A stretch of DNA of 64,000 bases from SZAS-7 sp964514655 (GCA_964514655.1 CAZEQY010000009.1:1-64000); one strand, 5' to 3'; positions 9,601-17,902 are shown, numbered from the stretch's first letter. Program-made: numbers and translations. The notes: generated from the sequence alone by a model not told the origin.

Positions 9601-10207
9601 CTACTTGCTTAAATGGCATAGCGCCAATTGGCACAAAAAGAAATGAAATTTCGCCCTGCTCTTTATTGCCTTCTTCTTCCGGCACAAAAAATGCAGAACG
9701 GCCCAGAAGCTGGCAAGAAGCCAAGTAGTCTTGTATATCTTGTTTTTCGCGCTCTCTTCTTCCGCGCTCTTGCTCTTTTTGCTCAGCTACTTTAAGCACC
9801 TTCTTGAGGTCATTTGTTGCTTTTTCAGAAATGGCAGCTTGCACCTGGGTGTTTTTAGAGCGGTTTTTACCATCAAAATGCTGCAATACAAGCGCCTCAA
9901 AGTTCTCTTCAAGATAAAAAAGAAGACAGGCAAGGTGCAAACAGTCGTAGTGGTGTGGGCAATCGCAGTTTGAGTCGAGAATTTCAGATTCATGACGGTC
10001 GATTTCAATTTCACAGGTGTATGCATTTGCATAAGCCCCAGCAACTTGTGCTGAGATTTTGATTGTCTTTTCAGCAAACTGCGCTAGTTTTGCTTCTTTG
10101 ACACCTGTTTTTTCATAAAGCGCTTTGCCTTCGCGAAGCATTTGAGGCGAAAATTCGTGCTTCATCTTGCGAAAGTTTAAGAGTTGAGCTTGAGTTAATG
10201 CTGGCAT
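6668..10207 (-). CDS. SNF2-family DEAD/DEAH helicase with SWIM zinc finger
   Basis: The 1179-residue protein has an N-terminal SWIM zinc finger (about residues 70-100, CDCPHHYDCLH), a long central region, and a C-terminal SNF2 ATPase. ATPase motifs: Walker A DDMGLGKT near 735, Walker B LILDEAQAIKN, motif III LTGTPLENSLEDLW, motif V SLKAGGSGLNL and motif VI QATDRVWRMGQ. Such proteins translocate on double-stranded DNA and remodel protein-DNA complexes. The position next to mreB and opposite tig corresponds to CT708 of C. trachomatis. A second related gene is at 52707-56357. The start has GGGAG nine bases upstream. Confidence 0.95.
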   Translation of the reverse strand: MPALTQAQLLNFRKMKHEFSPQMLREGKALYEKTGVKEAKLAQFAEKTIKISAQVAGAYANAYTCEIEIDRHESEILDSNCDCPHHYDCLHLACLLFYLEENFEALVLQHFDGKNRSKNTQVQAAISEKATNDLKKVLKVAEQKEQERGRREREKQDIQDYLASCQLLGRSAFFVPEEEGNKEQGEISFLFVPIGAMPFKQVEVQIALRLPFRSKPHIIQMPKQFFAALQGQEPFMLGSNRYIFGIDSFGPLSEELLKSLRQHLQFPDAKTDKVNKSSFLDREGFGEILACAHEVSQNNMHLRKNNSENSEAFSLPGLFWQNFDTPLSFSSKRIDLSFVPQLIREPAARLLLSPHLAVAENDHISVDDAILLECTKPGCIWDGLYFRFNSTIKRQHLLEIDPIQKMAIPEYLFGSFIENALPELKRFAIVKDCKELEDLATLPHPKQITARCDLDYTQGILEAKIFFNYGSMAIPEAQNCSNLNEMKNFVTEQGILARNLVEENALVREIFQGFVRDEKTGVFSATSEKKIVEFMSEVVPRNSHRIEFNCPENLQSRFAYDDTQFTLSLEESDAFDRIQAKLTINGGLKGASVDALWECVSSRKTYISLTPKKATKGYSEDDNVTRLHKILVLQLEPLAACLQVFDEIGVKRLQDATFELPLWILVNLLPERFNGLPLQIKLSKGLSKIQNQIFDPKITNAPAVPSTVRAELRHYQKDGVDWLARLRTMGLNGILADDMGLGKTLQAIVAITQYFENRKQHPSEDLPGRCFIVCPTSLVDNWKEEFNQFQPTLKVTTVVGTPQERKKTLSEKKWDVLITSYGLVQKDIELYEQMSFGYLILDEAQAIKNRETRNARSVKKIPARHKLILTGTPLENSLEDLWSLFDFLMPGLVGSPERFINTYIKPAGGQQGQLEVLRRKISPFVLRRMKQDVLQDLPPISHIVYHCHLSPSQQDLYSSYAKQATEQLKKLVEKEGFDKVRIHVLATLTRLKQICCHPAIFAKDTVEAGDSSKYEMLLDLVAGLIESNHKTVIFSQYTRMLGILREDLKKMGVKFAYLDGSSKNRLSIVKQFNEDENVPLFLVSLKAGGSGLNLVGADTVIHYDMWWNPAVENQATDRVWRMGQKQAVSSYKLITMGTIEEKILELQNRKKELLKEIVQTDEEVISKLTWEEVLELLKI

Positions 10208-10567
10208 CTGTAGAGGCTCCCTTCTGGTGTTTTGTCCGTGTTTGGAACCTTATTCAAAAAAAGCCGGATTTAATCAACAACTTTCTGCCCTGAACTGAAA
10301 AAATCTGCAACTTCCCTCTAGACCCATGGTGCAAGTATATTTTTTATCATGTAGAAAGAGAATAGGGAGAAGCAGAAATGGTGCTTCGCATGGGCTTAGA
10401 AGTATGTGTGGATGTGTTTTTTGATTTTTTTTAACGCAGAGAGAAAAAATATAAATCGAAAACAGCACCCACACATATATCCAAGCAGGATATCTTCACT
10501 TTTTAGTTTTTTTGGTTGGAAGAAAATGGGAAAAAGAGTAGTCTATTCGGTAATTACTACATGTAAC
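10208..10567. other. Intergenic region between SNF2 gene and tRNA-Gly
   Basis: No convincing gene is present in these 360 bases. The leftward half must hold the promoter of the helicase gene and the rightward half that of tRNA-Gly. I see an imperfect inverted repeat (10402-10478, listed separately) and A/T-rich runs. A possible 66-codon frame on the minus strand across the inverted repeat lacks support. Confidence 0.6.
10402..10478. repeat. Imperfect T/A-rich inverted repeat
   Basis: The left arm TATGTGTGGATG-TGTTTT followed by TGATTT and a T-run is mirrored by a right arm ending CACCCACACATA. The arms match over about 33 bases with a few mismatches and a one-base gap, around a short purine-rich loop (AACGCAGAGAGA). 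Its ends are about 90 bases before tRNA-Gly. Function is unknown; it may act as a bidirectional terminator or be a remnant insertion element. Confidence 0.65.
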
Positions 10568-10639
10568 GCGGGCGTAGCTCAGTGGTAGAGCATCACGTTG
10601 CCAACGTGAGGGTCGTGGGTTCAAATCCCATCGCCCGCT
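10568..10639 (+). tRNA. tRNA-Gly (anticodon GCC)
   Basis: A complete cloverleaf: acceptor GCGGGCG/CGCCCGC, D-arm GCTCAGTGGTAGAGC, anticodon stem TCACG/CGTGA closing loop TTGCCAA, T-arm with GGTTCAAATCC, discriminator T. The anticodon GCC reads GGC and GGU. CCA is not encoded. It is 45 bases upstream of the tig start and may share its promoter region. Confidence 0.97.
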
Positions 10640-10684
10640 TCTTTCTTCTTAGTAGATAAACCAAATATAAATCAGAGGTATGTC

Positions 10685-12007
10685 GTGCAACAGTCAACAG
10701 AAGAAACCACACTTGAACTTCAAAACGACAATATCAAAGCAAAGATTACTCATAAACCTGGCTGCCAGGTGCGCATGGACGTGGAAATTTCTCCAGAAGC
10801 CGTAAAAGCAGCTTACGAACAAGGCACAAAAGCTGTTCGCAAAGAAGTATCTGTTCCCGGCTTTAGAAAAGGCAAAGTACCTGACGAAATCCTCAAACAC
10901 AACTTTGGTCAAGCTATCGATCGCGAATCGCGCGATATCGTTCTACAAACAGCATTTACAGAAGCTCTTGAGCTATCAAAACTAAGACCATTTACACGAA
11001 ATAGCCTCAAGCGCTCAGAATTAAAAAAGTTTTCCAAAGACACAGGCGCTACTGCCATTTTTGAACTTGAAGTAGAACCTCAAGTTCCTGAAATCGACTA
11101 TAGCAACATCGAAACAAAGGTTGAAGAAGCAAAAGCTGTAGATCCAAAAGCAATCGATCGCTCATACAGACAGCTGCAGCTTATGCATGCAACGTGGGAA
11201 CAAGTTACAGACCGCGCATGTAAAGATGGCGACTTTGTTGACCTTGACATCGATGTTACAGAACATCCTGCACATAACGTATGCATAAACCAGCTATTCC
11301 TCGTTAAAAAAGACGAAATGCCAAAATGGCTTTATGACACTGTTGTAGGCATGCAGATTGATGAATCCAAAGAGACAGAAGCAAAACCTCAAAAAGAAGA
11401 TCCTTCTCACGTAATTGCTTACGAAAACGACCAGGCTACAAAGCAGTGCCGCGTAACCTTAAAGACAATCAAAAAAGCAATACTTCCGGAAGAAAACGAA
11501 GAATTTGCGCAAAAATTTGGCGTTAAGTCAGTAGCAGAGCTTAAGACATTTGTAGAAGATCGCTTAAAGCGCGAAGAAGAGCAGTACGCAAGTGAAGTTG
11601 CTCGCTACAATCTAAGACGTGAACTTTTGCAAAAGTACCCATTTAGCCTCCCACATTCACTTGTAGACGCTGAAGTGCGTGGCCGTCTTGCCTATTGCAA
11701 ACAAGGATCAGACCTTCAGCAAGGGGCTATTCCTCTTGATGCTGCAAAAGAAAGCGCCCTCAAATCACAGCTAGAAGCCGAAGCTCGCGGCTTTTTCATG
11801 TGGATGTTTTTGATGAGGCAGATAACACCGCAAGCTGAAGTGTCAATCTCTCAGCAAGAACTTGAAATGGAATTTTCTCACCAGATGCAGCTTCCACGCC
11901 AGCAACGACTTATTTATGCAGGCCTAAATCCTGATGAAGTGCGCAATCGCCTCGTGATGATGATCATGATGCGTAAGTGTGAGGAATTTCTACTTAATCG
12001 CAAGTAA
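10685..12007 (+). CDS. tig: Trigger factor, ribosome-associated chaperone
   Basis: The 440-residue product binds at the ribosomal exit tunnel and shields nascent chains. The ribosome-binding signature region is seen as VPGFRKGKVPDEIL (about residues 58-71). A degenerate PPIase domain (about 165-260, including CKDGDFVDLDIDV) and a long helical C-terminal chaperone domain follow. The start is GTG, with AGAGG eight bases upstream; an ATG five bases earlier is out of frame. clpP and clpX follow on the same strand, the usual tig-clpP-clpX chaperone/protease order and the same as CT707-CT705 in C. trachomatis. Confidence 0.96.
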   Translation: MQQSTEETTLELQNDNIKAKITHKPGCQVRMDVEISPEAVKAAYEQGTKAVRKEVSVPGFRKGKVPDEILKHNFGQAIDRESRDIVLQTAFTEALELSKLRPFTRNSLKRSELKKFSKDTGATAIFELEVEPQVPEIDYSNIETKVEEAKAVDPKAIDRSYRQLQLMHATWEQVTDRACKDGDFVDLDIDVTEHPAHNVCINQLFLVKKDEMPKWLYDTVVGMQIDESKETEAKPQKEDPSHVIAYENDQATKQCRVTLKTIKKAILPEENEEFAQKFGVKSVAELKTFVEDRLKREEEQYASEVARYNLRRELLQKYPFSLPHSLVDAEVRGRLAYCKQGSDLQQGAIPLDAAKESALKSQLEAEARGFFMWMFLMRQITPQAEVSISQQELEMEFSHQMQLPRQQRLIYAGLNPDEVRNRLVMMIMMRKCEEFLLNRK

Positions 12008-12065
12008 CACTTGCTCACAATTAGGTTTTTGCTATTATGGCGAAAACGACTTGGAGATCGAACCT

Positions 12066-12665
12066 ATGACGACACCCTATGTAATTGAAGATACAGGACG
12101 CGGTGAGCGCGTGATGGATATCTATTCACGCCTATTAAAAGATCGCATTATCTTTATTGGCACCGCAATTGACGATCATGTCGCAAATGTTGTCGTTGCC
12201 CAGCTACTCTTTTTGAAGATGGAAGATCCTAAAAAAGACATCCATCTCTACCTAAATTCCCCCGGTGGCTACCTCACAGCTGGCCTTGCCATCTACGATA
12301 CCATGCAGTACCTTGGCTGCAATATCAACACCTACTGCATAGGCCAAGTGGCATCTATGGGAGCTGTTATCTTTTCTGCCGGCACAAAAGGCCGTCGCTT
12401 TATGCTGCCAAATAGCCGCGTGATGCTACACCAGCCAAGCGGTGGCATGGGTGGTACTGCAGCTGATATGGCCCTACAAGCTAAGGAAATCATTTTCCAA
12501 AAGCAGCGCCTTAACGACATACTGTCTAAAAACTGTAACCAGCCAATTGAAAAAATTAAAGATGACTCCGAGCGCGACTTTTTCTTAAGCGCTGACGAAG
12601 CTGTAACATACGGCATTGCAGATGAAGTGCTAGTGCCTAAAAAGAAAGAAGTGGCTGCAGGATAG
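12066..12665 (+). CDS. clpP: ATP-dependent Clp protease proteolytic subunit
   Basis: The 199-residue serine peptidase forms tetradecameric barrels that degrade substrates fed by ClpX. The catalytic triad is in place: Ser in GQVASMGAV (near residue 97), His in MLHQPSGG (near 122) and Asp in the stretch DDSERDFF (about 170). The start at 12066 (MTTPYVIED) is preferred: GGAG lies nine bases upstream and it matches the usual ClpP N-terminus; an upstream in-frame ATG at 11979 would add 29 residues inside tig. The stop is one base before the clpX ATG. This is the copy paired with clpX (CT706-like). Confidence 0.97.
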   Translation: MTTPYVIEDTGRGERVMDIYSRLLKDRIIFIGTAIDDHVANVVVAQLLFLKMEDPKKDIHLYLNSPGGYLTAGLAIYDTMQYLGCNINTYCIGQVASMGAVIFSAGTKGRRFMLPNSRVMLHQPSGGMGGTAADMALQAKEIIFQKQRLNDILSKNCNQPIEKIKDDSERDFFLSADEAVTYGIADEVLVPKKKEVAAG

Positions 12666-12666
12666 T

Positions 12667-13911
12667 ATGACAAAAAGATCTGTATTCAATAAAGAAGCTC
12701 AGTGCTGTTCATTTTGTGGAAGGCCAGAAGACTTAGTAGAAAAGCTTATTGCCGGTCCAAATGTCTATATTTGCGATCGCTGCGTGCAGCTTTGTAATGG
12801 CATCTTAGACAAAAAGCCTCAGCCTCACTTTGAACTCAAGGTCCTAAAGCCAAAAGAAATAAAAGCAAAGCTTGACGAATATATCATCGGCCAAGAAACT
12901 GCAAAGCGCGTGATTAGCGTGGCTGTCTATAACCACTATAAAAGAATCAACGCAAAAAAATCGCCCGGTGAAATTGAATTCAATAAATCTAACGTGATGC
13001 TTTTTGGCCCTACAGGCTCCGGAAAAACTCTTATTGCCCGTACGCTTGCTCAAATACTTGACGTTCCTTTTGCAATTGCAGATGCTACAACGCTTACAGA
13101 AGCCGGCTATGTCGGTGAAGATGTGGAAAATATCATTTTGCGCCTCCTACAAAATGCTGACTATGACGTTGAGCGTGCAGAGCGTGGTATTGTCTATATC
13201 GATGAAATTGATAAGCTACACCGCACTACATCAAACGTCTCTATCACACGCGATGTTTCTGGTGAAGGCGTGCAGCAGGCCCTTTTAAAGATCGTAGAAG
13301 GCACAATCGCCAACGTCCCGCCAAAAGGTGGTCGCAAGCATCCAAACCAAGAGTACATCCGCGTAAATACAGAAAATATCCTCTTTATTGCAGGCGGCGC
13401 CTTTGTAAACCTCGATAAAATGATCGCAAAACGCCTTGGCAAAAGCACTATCGGCTTTGAAATTGACGAGCGCTCTTCGATCGATGCTACAGAGAAAAAC
13501 GCCCTCCTAGCTAAGATAGAGCCTGAAGACTTTATCCAGTTTGGCATGATTCCGGAATTTATTGGCCGCTTTAACTGTATAGCTAACTGCAACGAGCTTG
13601 GAATCGATGATCTTGTCACCATCCTAGTAGAGCCTAAAAACGCCATCATAAAGCAGTTTAAGGCCCTTTTCTCGATGGAAGGCGTAGGTCTAGAATTTTC
13701 AGATGAAGCGCTAAAAGCTATAGCCAAAAAAGCCCACGATGCCGGTACAGGCGCTAGAGCGCTACGCATGATCCTCGAAAACCTCATGCGCGACCTCATG
13801 TTCGAGGTACCAACAGATGAAACCATCCGCGAAATCTTCTTTGACGAAGATGCCATTTTAGGCATTAGTCCTCCGTCCATCAAACGAGAAATACAAGAAA
13901 AAGCCTCATAA
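12667..13911 (+). CDS. clpX: ClpX unfoldase ATPase subunit
   Basis: The 414-residue AAA+ protein recognises tagged proteins and threads them into ClpP. The N-terminal C4 zinc domain (CSFCGRP and CDRCVQLC, residues about 13-41) recognises substrates and adaptors. Walker A is GPTGSGKT (near residue 117) and Walker B is IVYIDEIDKL. The pore-loop and ClpP-docking IGF loop (KSTIGFE) are present, and sensor 2 lies in GTGARALRMI. The stop is directly followed (8 bases) by the repeat arm of the next element, with no separate terminator seen. Confidence 0.97.
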   Translation: MTKRSVFNKEAQCCSFCGRPEDLVEKLIAGPNVYICDRCVQLCNGILDKKPQPHFELKVLKPKEIKAKLDEYIIGQETAKRVISVAVYNHYKRINAKKSPGEIEFNKSNVMLFGPTGSGKTLIARTLAQILDVPFAIADATTLTEAGYVGEDVENIILRLLQNADYDVERAERGIVYIDEIDKLHRTTSNVSITRDVSGEGVQQALLKIVEGTIANVPPKGGRKHPNQEYIRVNTENILFIAGGAFVNLDKMIAKRLGKSTIGFEIDERSSIDATEKNALLAKIEPEDFIQFGMIPEFIGRFNCIANCNELGIDDLVTILVEPKNAIIKQFKALFSMEGVGLEFSDEALKAIAKKAHDAGTGARALRMILENLMRDLMFEVPTDETIREIFFDEDAILGISPPSIKREIQEKAS

Positions 13912-13918
13912 CAAGTTT

Positions 13919-14562
13919 AAAAGGGACATAAAGGACGTAAAGGACATAAGGGACTTGTGCATGGGTAAGGGATTTATACCGACACATGGCGGATATCACC
14001 ATCTGCTTTCTTATAAGAAAGCAGAAATAGTTTATGACGCTACTGTATATTTCACCGACAGATTTTACCGCAAAGGCGATCGTACCATAGATCAAATGAT
14101 TCAAGCCGCGCGATCCGGGAAACAAAATATTGCTGAAGGCAGTATGGTTTCTGGAACCTCAAAACAAATGGAGATCAATCTCACAAATGTTGCTCGTGCA
14201 AGTCAAGAAGAACTATTAGTAGACTATCGAGATTTTCTTAGAATTCGTAATCTCATCGAATGGCCGAAAGATCATCCCTATGCCCAACATCTAAGCAGCC
14301 TGAATCGACAGCCGAATGCTAATTATGCCACTTTTCAAAAAGGCATCGAACATCAAAACCCTGAAATTTCAGCTAACGTAATCATTGGTTTAATAAAATT
14401 AACCAATTATTTGCTCAATCAGCAGATCAGAACTCTCGAGTTAACTTTCATTAGAGAAGGCGGCTTACGAGAACGTATGAGCCGTGCCAGAAAAGATTTC
14501 AAAAAGACCTAACACCTTTTTGCTTAGTCCCTTGTGTCCCTTATGTCCCCTATGTCCCTTTC
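13919..14562. mobile_element. IVP-type element: four-helix-bundle gene between inverted tandem-repeat arms
   Basis: The left arm (13919-13962) consists of four units of AAGGGACAT/AAAGGACAT type, and the right arm (14521-14562) is the inverted complement with four such units. The arms match over about 40 bases with some substitutions and enclose a single gene. Such a layout recalls the intervening sequences of 23S rRNA, whose ORF product is the same four-helix-bundle family and whose ends form a long stem. Here the element is not in rRNA but right after clpX. No target duplication was identified, so mobility is inferred. Confidence 0.65.
13961..14512 (+). CDS. Four-helix-bundle (23S rRNA IVP/S23-like) protein
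   Basis: The 183-residue product resembles the four-helix-bundle family found as ORFs in 23S rRNA intervening sequences and related to Avd of diversity-generating retroelements. Typical features are the start of helix 1 (LSYKKAEIVYDATVYFTDRF), the motif QAARSGKQNIAEG and the helix with NLTNVARASQEELLVDYRDF. A C-terminal extension beyond the common 120 residues fits the variant called the four-helix-bundle suffix type. The predicted start is ATG at 13961; a TTG at 13955 is an alternative. The ribosome-binding AAGGGA eight bases upstream is part of the repeat arm itself. No biochemical activity is known; RNA or nucleic-acid binding is suspected for the family. Confidence 0.8.
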   Translation: MGKGFIPTHGGYHHLLSYKKAEIVYDATVYFTDRFYRKGDRTIDQMIQAARSGKQNIAEGSMVSGTSKQMEINLTNVARASQEELLVDYRDFLRIRNLIEWPKDHPYAQHLSSLNRQPNANYATFQKGIEHQNPEISANVIIGLIKLTNYLLNQQIRTLELTFIREGGLRERMSRARKDFKKT

Positions 14563-14591
14563 ATCATTACAACTCTGAAGTTCCCTTATTC

Positions 14592-14620
14592 TTGTTTTAA
14601 AATTAAAATTATAGTATAAT
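14592..14620 (+). promoter_or_regulatory. Promoter of the secreted-protein array
   Basis: TTGTTT (14592-14597) and a consensus TATAAT (14615-14620) are separated by 17 bases in an A/T-rich spacer. A leader of roughly 70 bases runs to the ATG at 14697, which has GGAGGG upstream. This would drive the four-gene array and possibly the downstream chaperone-translocator genes. Confidence 0.75.
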
Positions 14621-14696
14621 AAAGGTTAGAGGACGAGATAATAGAGTATATAAAAACCGTAAAAACGATCGTATAGAGTAACGGAGGGCACATATT

Positions 14697-16313
14697 ATGA
14701 CCCAAGTAGTTGTCAACTTCTTGCTACCTACTGCTGTAGGTTCATCGCAACTAACAACGGACCCCCGTGTATTTGACTTCTCTATCTCTCAGGATGCCCA
14801 GAATTACTATAACTACGAGTTTGCACAGATTCTTATAGGCCTAGGAGCCGAAATTCAGGACTCTAGTGGCGGCCTACATACTCCAACAGCAACAAATATC
14901 AACGATGGCACTATCGTATTCCCTGCGGGAAACCCAACCGATGCAGCCACTGTCTCAAACGCTATAAATATGCTTAATAACTGGTCTCAGATGCTGTTTG
15001 TACAGACAAACGGCCTGCAGACAGCTGCATACGGTAGCTTTAGCCCCACTACACCGCCTAATTTTCTTACGACAGATTCTAGTGGCAACCTTCTCTATCC
15101 TGACGGAAATAACGGCTTTACGCCAACACCTTGGACTCTTAATCCACCTCCAGCAAATGGTACAATCCCTGGCATCCAGTATCTAGATGGCTCTGGAAAC
15201 CCACTTAATCCTCCAATACTCTCACTTATTCCATCAGATGCAGGTGCAGCCGGCCTAACCGTGCCGCTCAACACTACGATGAACCAGTACATGGCTCAAG
15301 GCCTGTCACAGCTTATTAGCACACTTCGTGCTGCCGGCTGGGACCCTGTTGGCGACCCTGCAGGCACTACTGCTGCTACTGCCATTGCAAACGTAACGGG
15401 CGCTACAACTTCTACCATCTATAACATCGTAAATGTCCTAACAAAGGCCATTTCAGCTTCTGCTCAGGCTAATATTCTTGGCCAAGCTGCCCTTACAGAC
15501 TCTATGTCAATCCAGCAGGTACTGATGGTAGACTACGTCTCAACAGGCAATCAGATACTCTTTAACCAGATGCAGCAGCTACAAACTGCCGTAAACATTA
15601 ACCAGCAGGCACTAAGCTACCTAAACTCCCTGCAAGCCCTGATGAACCAGAAAAACCCACAACAGTTCATCATGCAGCTGCAGGATTTAAACGATGTTAA
15701 CGTTAACACCACAAACCCCCAATCGAAGTTTGACCAGTTTGAACAAGATACCTATAACCAGGCTCTTGGCACAATATCTAACCTAGCCGCCCAAGATAAT
15801 ACTGCATATGCCGCCTACTTCAGCCAACTTGCCGGTGTAAATAACTCAGCAAACGTTGGCAACGTAATCAACTCAAGCTCACCAATTGCAACAGATGCCT
15901 TTACGTCCAACCTAGCAAGCGCAGTACAAACAATTGGTCAGTATTCCGTACAGACAATCCTAAACAACCTCACTTACCTGATCCAACAAGTGGGAGCAGC
16001 AGGTGGCTCTTCTGCTGCCGGCGGCCTTGTACAGTCGCTCACACAGGTAAAAAATGACTTCCAAGGCCTTTCAAACGCAAACCCCGCAACTGCTATCCAA
16101 ACATGGATACAAGATACCCAGTCATCTGACCCTGGTGGATTCCAACAAAACCTCAGTAACGCCGTAGTTTCCTCTCAGTCCTTTAACGATACAGAGCGCG
16201 AAACACTGCGCGAGGTAATGTTTGTGTACGAAGAGTTTTATAAATCAGCAACGGGTCTACTAAGTAGTTTAGACACGCTGCTCAAAAAAATGGCTGATGC
16301 TGTAGCTCACTAA
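14697..16313 (+). CDS. Large Asn/Gln/Ala-rich protein, first of array, putative T3SS substrate
   Basis: The 538-residue product has no signal peptide and is rich in Asn, Gln, Thr, Ala and Pro. A proline/glycine-rich segment (about residues 110-175) separates an N-terminal region from helical stretches with heptad-like QMQQLQTAVNINQQ. The C-terminus, from about residue 490 (FNDTERETLREVMFVYEEFY) to LSSLDTLLKKMADAVAH, is an amphipathic helix pair. It differs from the next three proteins, which share a clear core. I do not recognise it firmly; the large size, low Cys content and C-terminal helices recall chlamydial DUF582 secreted proteins, an idea needing a profile search. It is followed after 11 bases by the next array gene with a strong ribosome site. 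Confidence 0.7.
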   Translation: MTQVVVNFLLPTAVGSSQLTTDPRVFDFSISQDAQNYYNYEFAQILIGLGAEIQDSSGGLHTPTATNINDGTIVFPAGNPTDAATVSNAINMLNNWSQMLFVQTNGLQTAAYGSFSPTTPPNFLTTDSSGNLLYPDGNNGFTPTPWTLNPPPANGTIPGIQYLDGSGNPLNPPILSLIPSDAGAAGLTVPLNTTMNQYMAQGLSQLISTLRAAGWDPVGDPAGTTAATAIANVTGATTSTIYNIVNVLTKAISASAQANILGQAALTDSMSIQQVLMVDYVSTGNQILFNQMQQLQTAVNINQQALSYLNSLQALMNQKNPQQFIMQLQDLNDVNVNTTNPQSKFDQFEQDTYNQALGTISNLAAQDNTAYAAYFSQLAGVNNSANVGNVINSSSPIATDAFTSNLASAVQTIGQYSVQTILNNLTYLIQQVGAAGGSSAAGGLVQSLTQVKNDFQGLSNANPATAIQTWIQDTQSSDPGGFQQNLSNAVVSSQSFNDTERETLREVMFVYEEFYKSATGLLSSLDTLLKKMADAVAH

Positions 16314-16324
16314 GGAGGCATCTT

Positions 16325-17902
16325 ATGTCATCAATTACTGCCGTTAACCCAAATGCGCCGGTTCCAGCAGATCTTAGCACGCCGTTTAGCACTGCTATCA
16401 ACCAGTACTATGGCTCGCTATCGCTTGGGCAACAACAGACTATTTTGCTCAATTTCTTAGCAACAAATAACGTGCTTGCATCCGACCTTGAAGGCCCGGT
16501 TCTTGCTGAGCCAACACCTGCAAACCCTCAGAGCCCTACATATGCACAAGATCTTGTAGCCTACAACAACGCTCTACTTGCCTTCAACACGCAGCAAAAA
16601 CAGCTAAAGCTCTTTACCGAATACCTAAAGACTGCTGCAAATCCATTTGAGCCAATACCACCCCCAGTAGGAACGACAGAGCTTGGAAACATTATGGCAG
16701 CAATTGTTGGCACGCTATCGCCTGCCGAGCAGCAAGCAGTATGGGTCAAGTTTTTGCAGGATAATAACCTCACAGCTACATACAACAGCGGCAACTTAGT
16801 AGACGATGTTGCTACACAACAGCTACTTCTCACCTATCTACAGGCCTTGATCGCAAGTGGAGAGGTAAACCTGCCCGTTGTGACTAACGAAACATTTTCA
16901 GCTTCAGAAATCAAAAAGCGCGCAATCATGTTTAGCATCTTTAACGCATGCATAAACACGCTACTAGCCCTACAAAACACCGTTTCCACACAGACCCAAA
17001 ACCTTAACTTCCTATCGCAATGGCAGCAGCAGTACACAAATATGCTTACAAAAATACCAACCTACGTGGGTGGTGAAAGTAGCGCCGTTAACGTTAACCT
17101 TGGTGACCTCAGCAAATTTACCCTTGGCTATAGCGGGATAAGCATAGCAGATATTGCCAGATGGTGGGCAAATCAGGGATATAACGGATCTCAATCGTTT
17201 CAAATTTCATCCGATGTGCCTTTCACAGCTGCACAACCTGTTTTTCCATCACAAACAACGACTTTCTCTGTAAGCGGAGGCCTAATTAGCCTTGCCTGGA
17301 ATGGCGCACCGTTTTTTATCCAACCTGTACCTACATCGGGAACGACGTTTGAACAAAGAGTCTCTGATTTTGAAACTGCATTTAAAAGCATTTGGGCAAC
17401 TATATCAGGTTCACCCTTTGTCACCACATTCTTATCTCCTCTAAACCAAACATACCTAAATGGCTTAGCAACCATAGACCAGGGCCAAAATAACCAAACA
17501 AACCCTCTTGGACAAAACATTCCATCCAACACAACAAACGCAACGCAGCTCGGCTTGCTTGCCCAGCAACAAATCTTCTCACAAACCCACCAAGTTACTG
17601 ACCCGTACTCAATACTTGAAATACTAAAACCATACACCTACGTAGCTCCTTCTACCGATACTTCAACAAGTGATACACTGCACAATATAAGCGATTCTAA
17701 CTCAAAGTTCCGCGGTGAGATTAACTCCCGCGACCAGCAGTACATCCAGAACGCAAGTACAAACCGTCAGACCATACAAAACACAGCACAACAGGTACAA
17801 ACGAACCTTGGCCAATCACAACAAGAGCTTAGCCAGCAGACAGATGTAATCACCGCCATAGTAACAAGCTTGCAGGGAATACTATCATCCATATTTAGGT
17901 AA
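16325..17902 (+). CDS. Array paralog with two N-terminal modules, putative T3SS substrate
   Basis: The 525-residue product shares its architecture with the two following genes. Two copies of an N-terminal module (about residues 22-110 and 120-190) each contain a pattern like LSPAEQQAVWVKFLQDNNL. A helical core follows (about 195-245, with RAIMFSIFNACINTLLALQN and IPTYVGG), then a block LSKFTLGYSGISIADIARWW (about 258), a variable Pro/Gly-rich region and a C-terminal coiled coil (about 460-525: RGEINSRDQQYIQ through QSQQELSQQTDVI, ending SIFR). AAGGAGG precedes the ATG. No signal peptide is seen. The place before the translocator chaperone and translocators suggests type III export; the exact role is unknown. 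Confidence 0.78.
   Translation: MSSITAVNPNAPVPADLSTPFSTAINQYYGSLSLGQQQTILLNFLATNNVLASDLEGPVLAEPTPANPQSPTYAQDLVAYNNALLAFNTQQKQLKLFTEYLKTAANPFEPIPPPVGTTELGNIMAAIVGTLSPAEQQAVWVKFLQDNNLTATYNSGNLVDDVATQQLLLTYLQALIASGEVNLPVVTNETFSASEIKKRAIMFSIFNACINTLLALQNTVSTQTQNLNFLSQWQQQYTNMLTKIPTYVGGESSAVNVNLGDLSKFTLGYSGISIADIARWWANQGYNGSQSFQISSDVPFTAAQPVFPSQTTTFSVSGGLISLAWNGAPFFIQPVPTSGTTFEQRVSDFETAFKSIWATISGSPFVTTFLSPLNQTYLNGLATIDQGQNNQTNPLGQNIPSNTTNATQLGLLAQQQIFSQTHQVTDPYSILEILKPYTYVAPSTDTSTSDTLHNISDSNSKFRGEINSRDQQYIQNASTNRQTIQNTAQQVQTNLGQSQQELSQQTDVITAIVTSLQGILSSIFR

Noticed and set aside
10406..10588. 60-codon plus-strand frame ending within tRNA-Gly
   Set aside because: Starts inside the inverted repeat, no ribosome site, ends in a tRNA.
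11979..12065. N-terminal extension of ClpP
   Set aside because: It would overlap tig and lacks a ribosome site; start at 12066 fits the ClpP family.
13194..13883. 229-codon frame antisense to clpX
   Set aside because: Shadow of clpX; no ribosome site and no plausible domain.
13919..14562. CRISPR array for the AAGGGACAT units
   Set aside because: Units are 9-10 bases and contiguous without spacers; no cas genes nearby.
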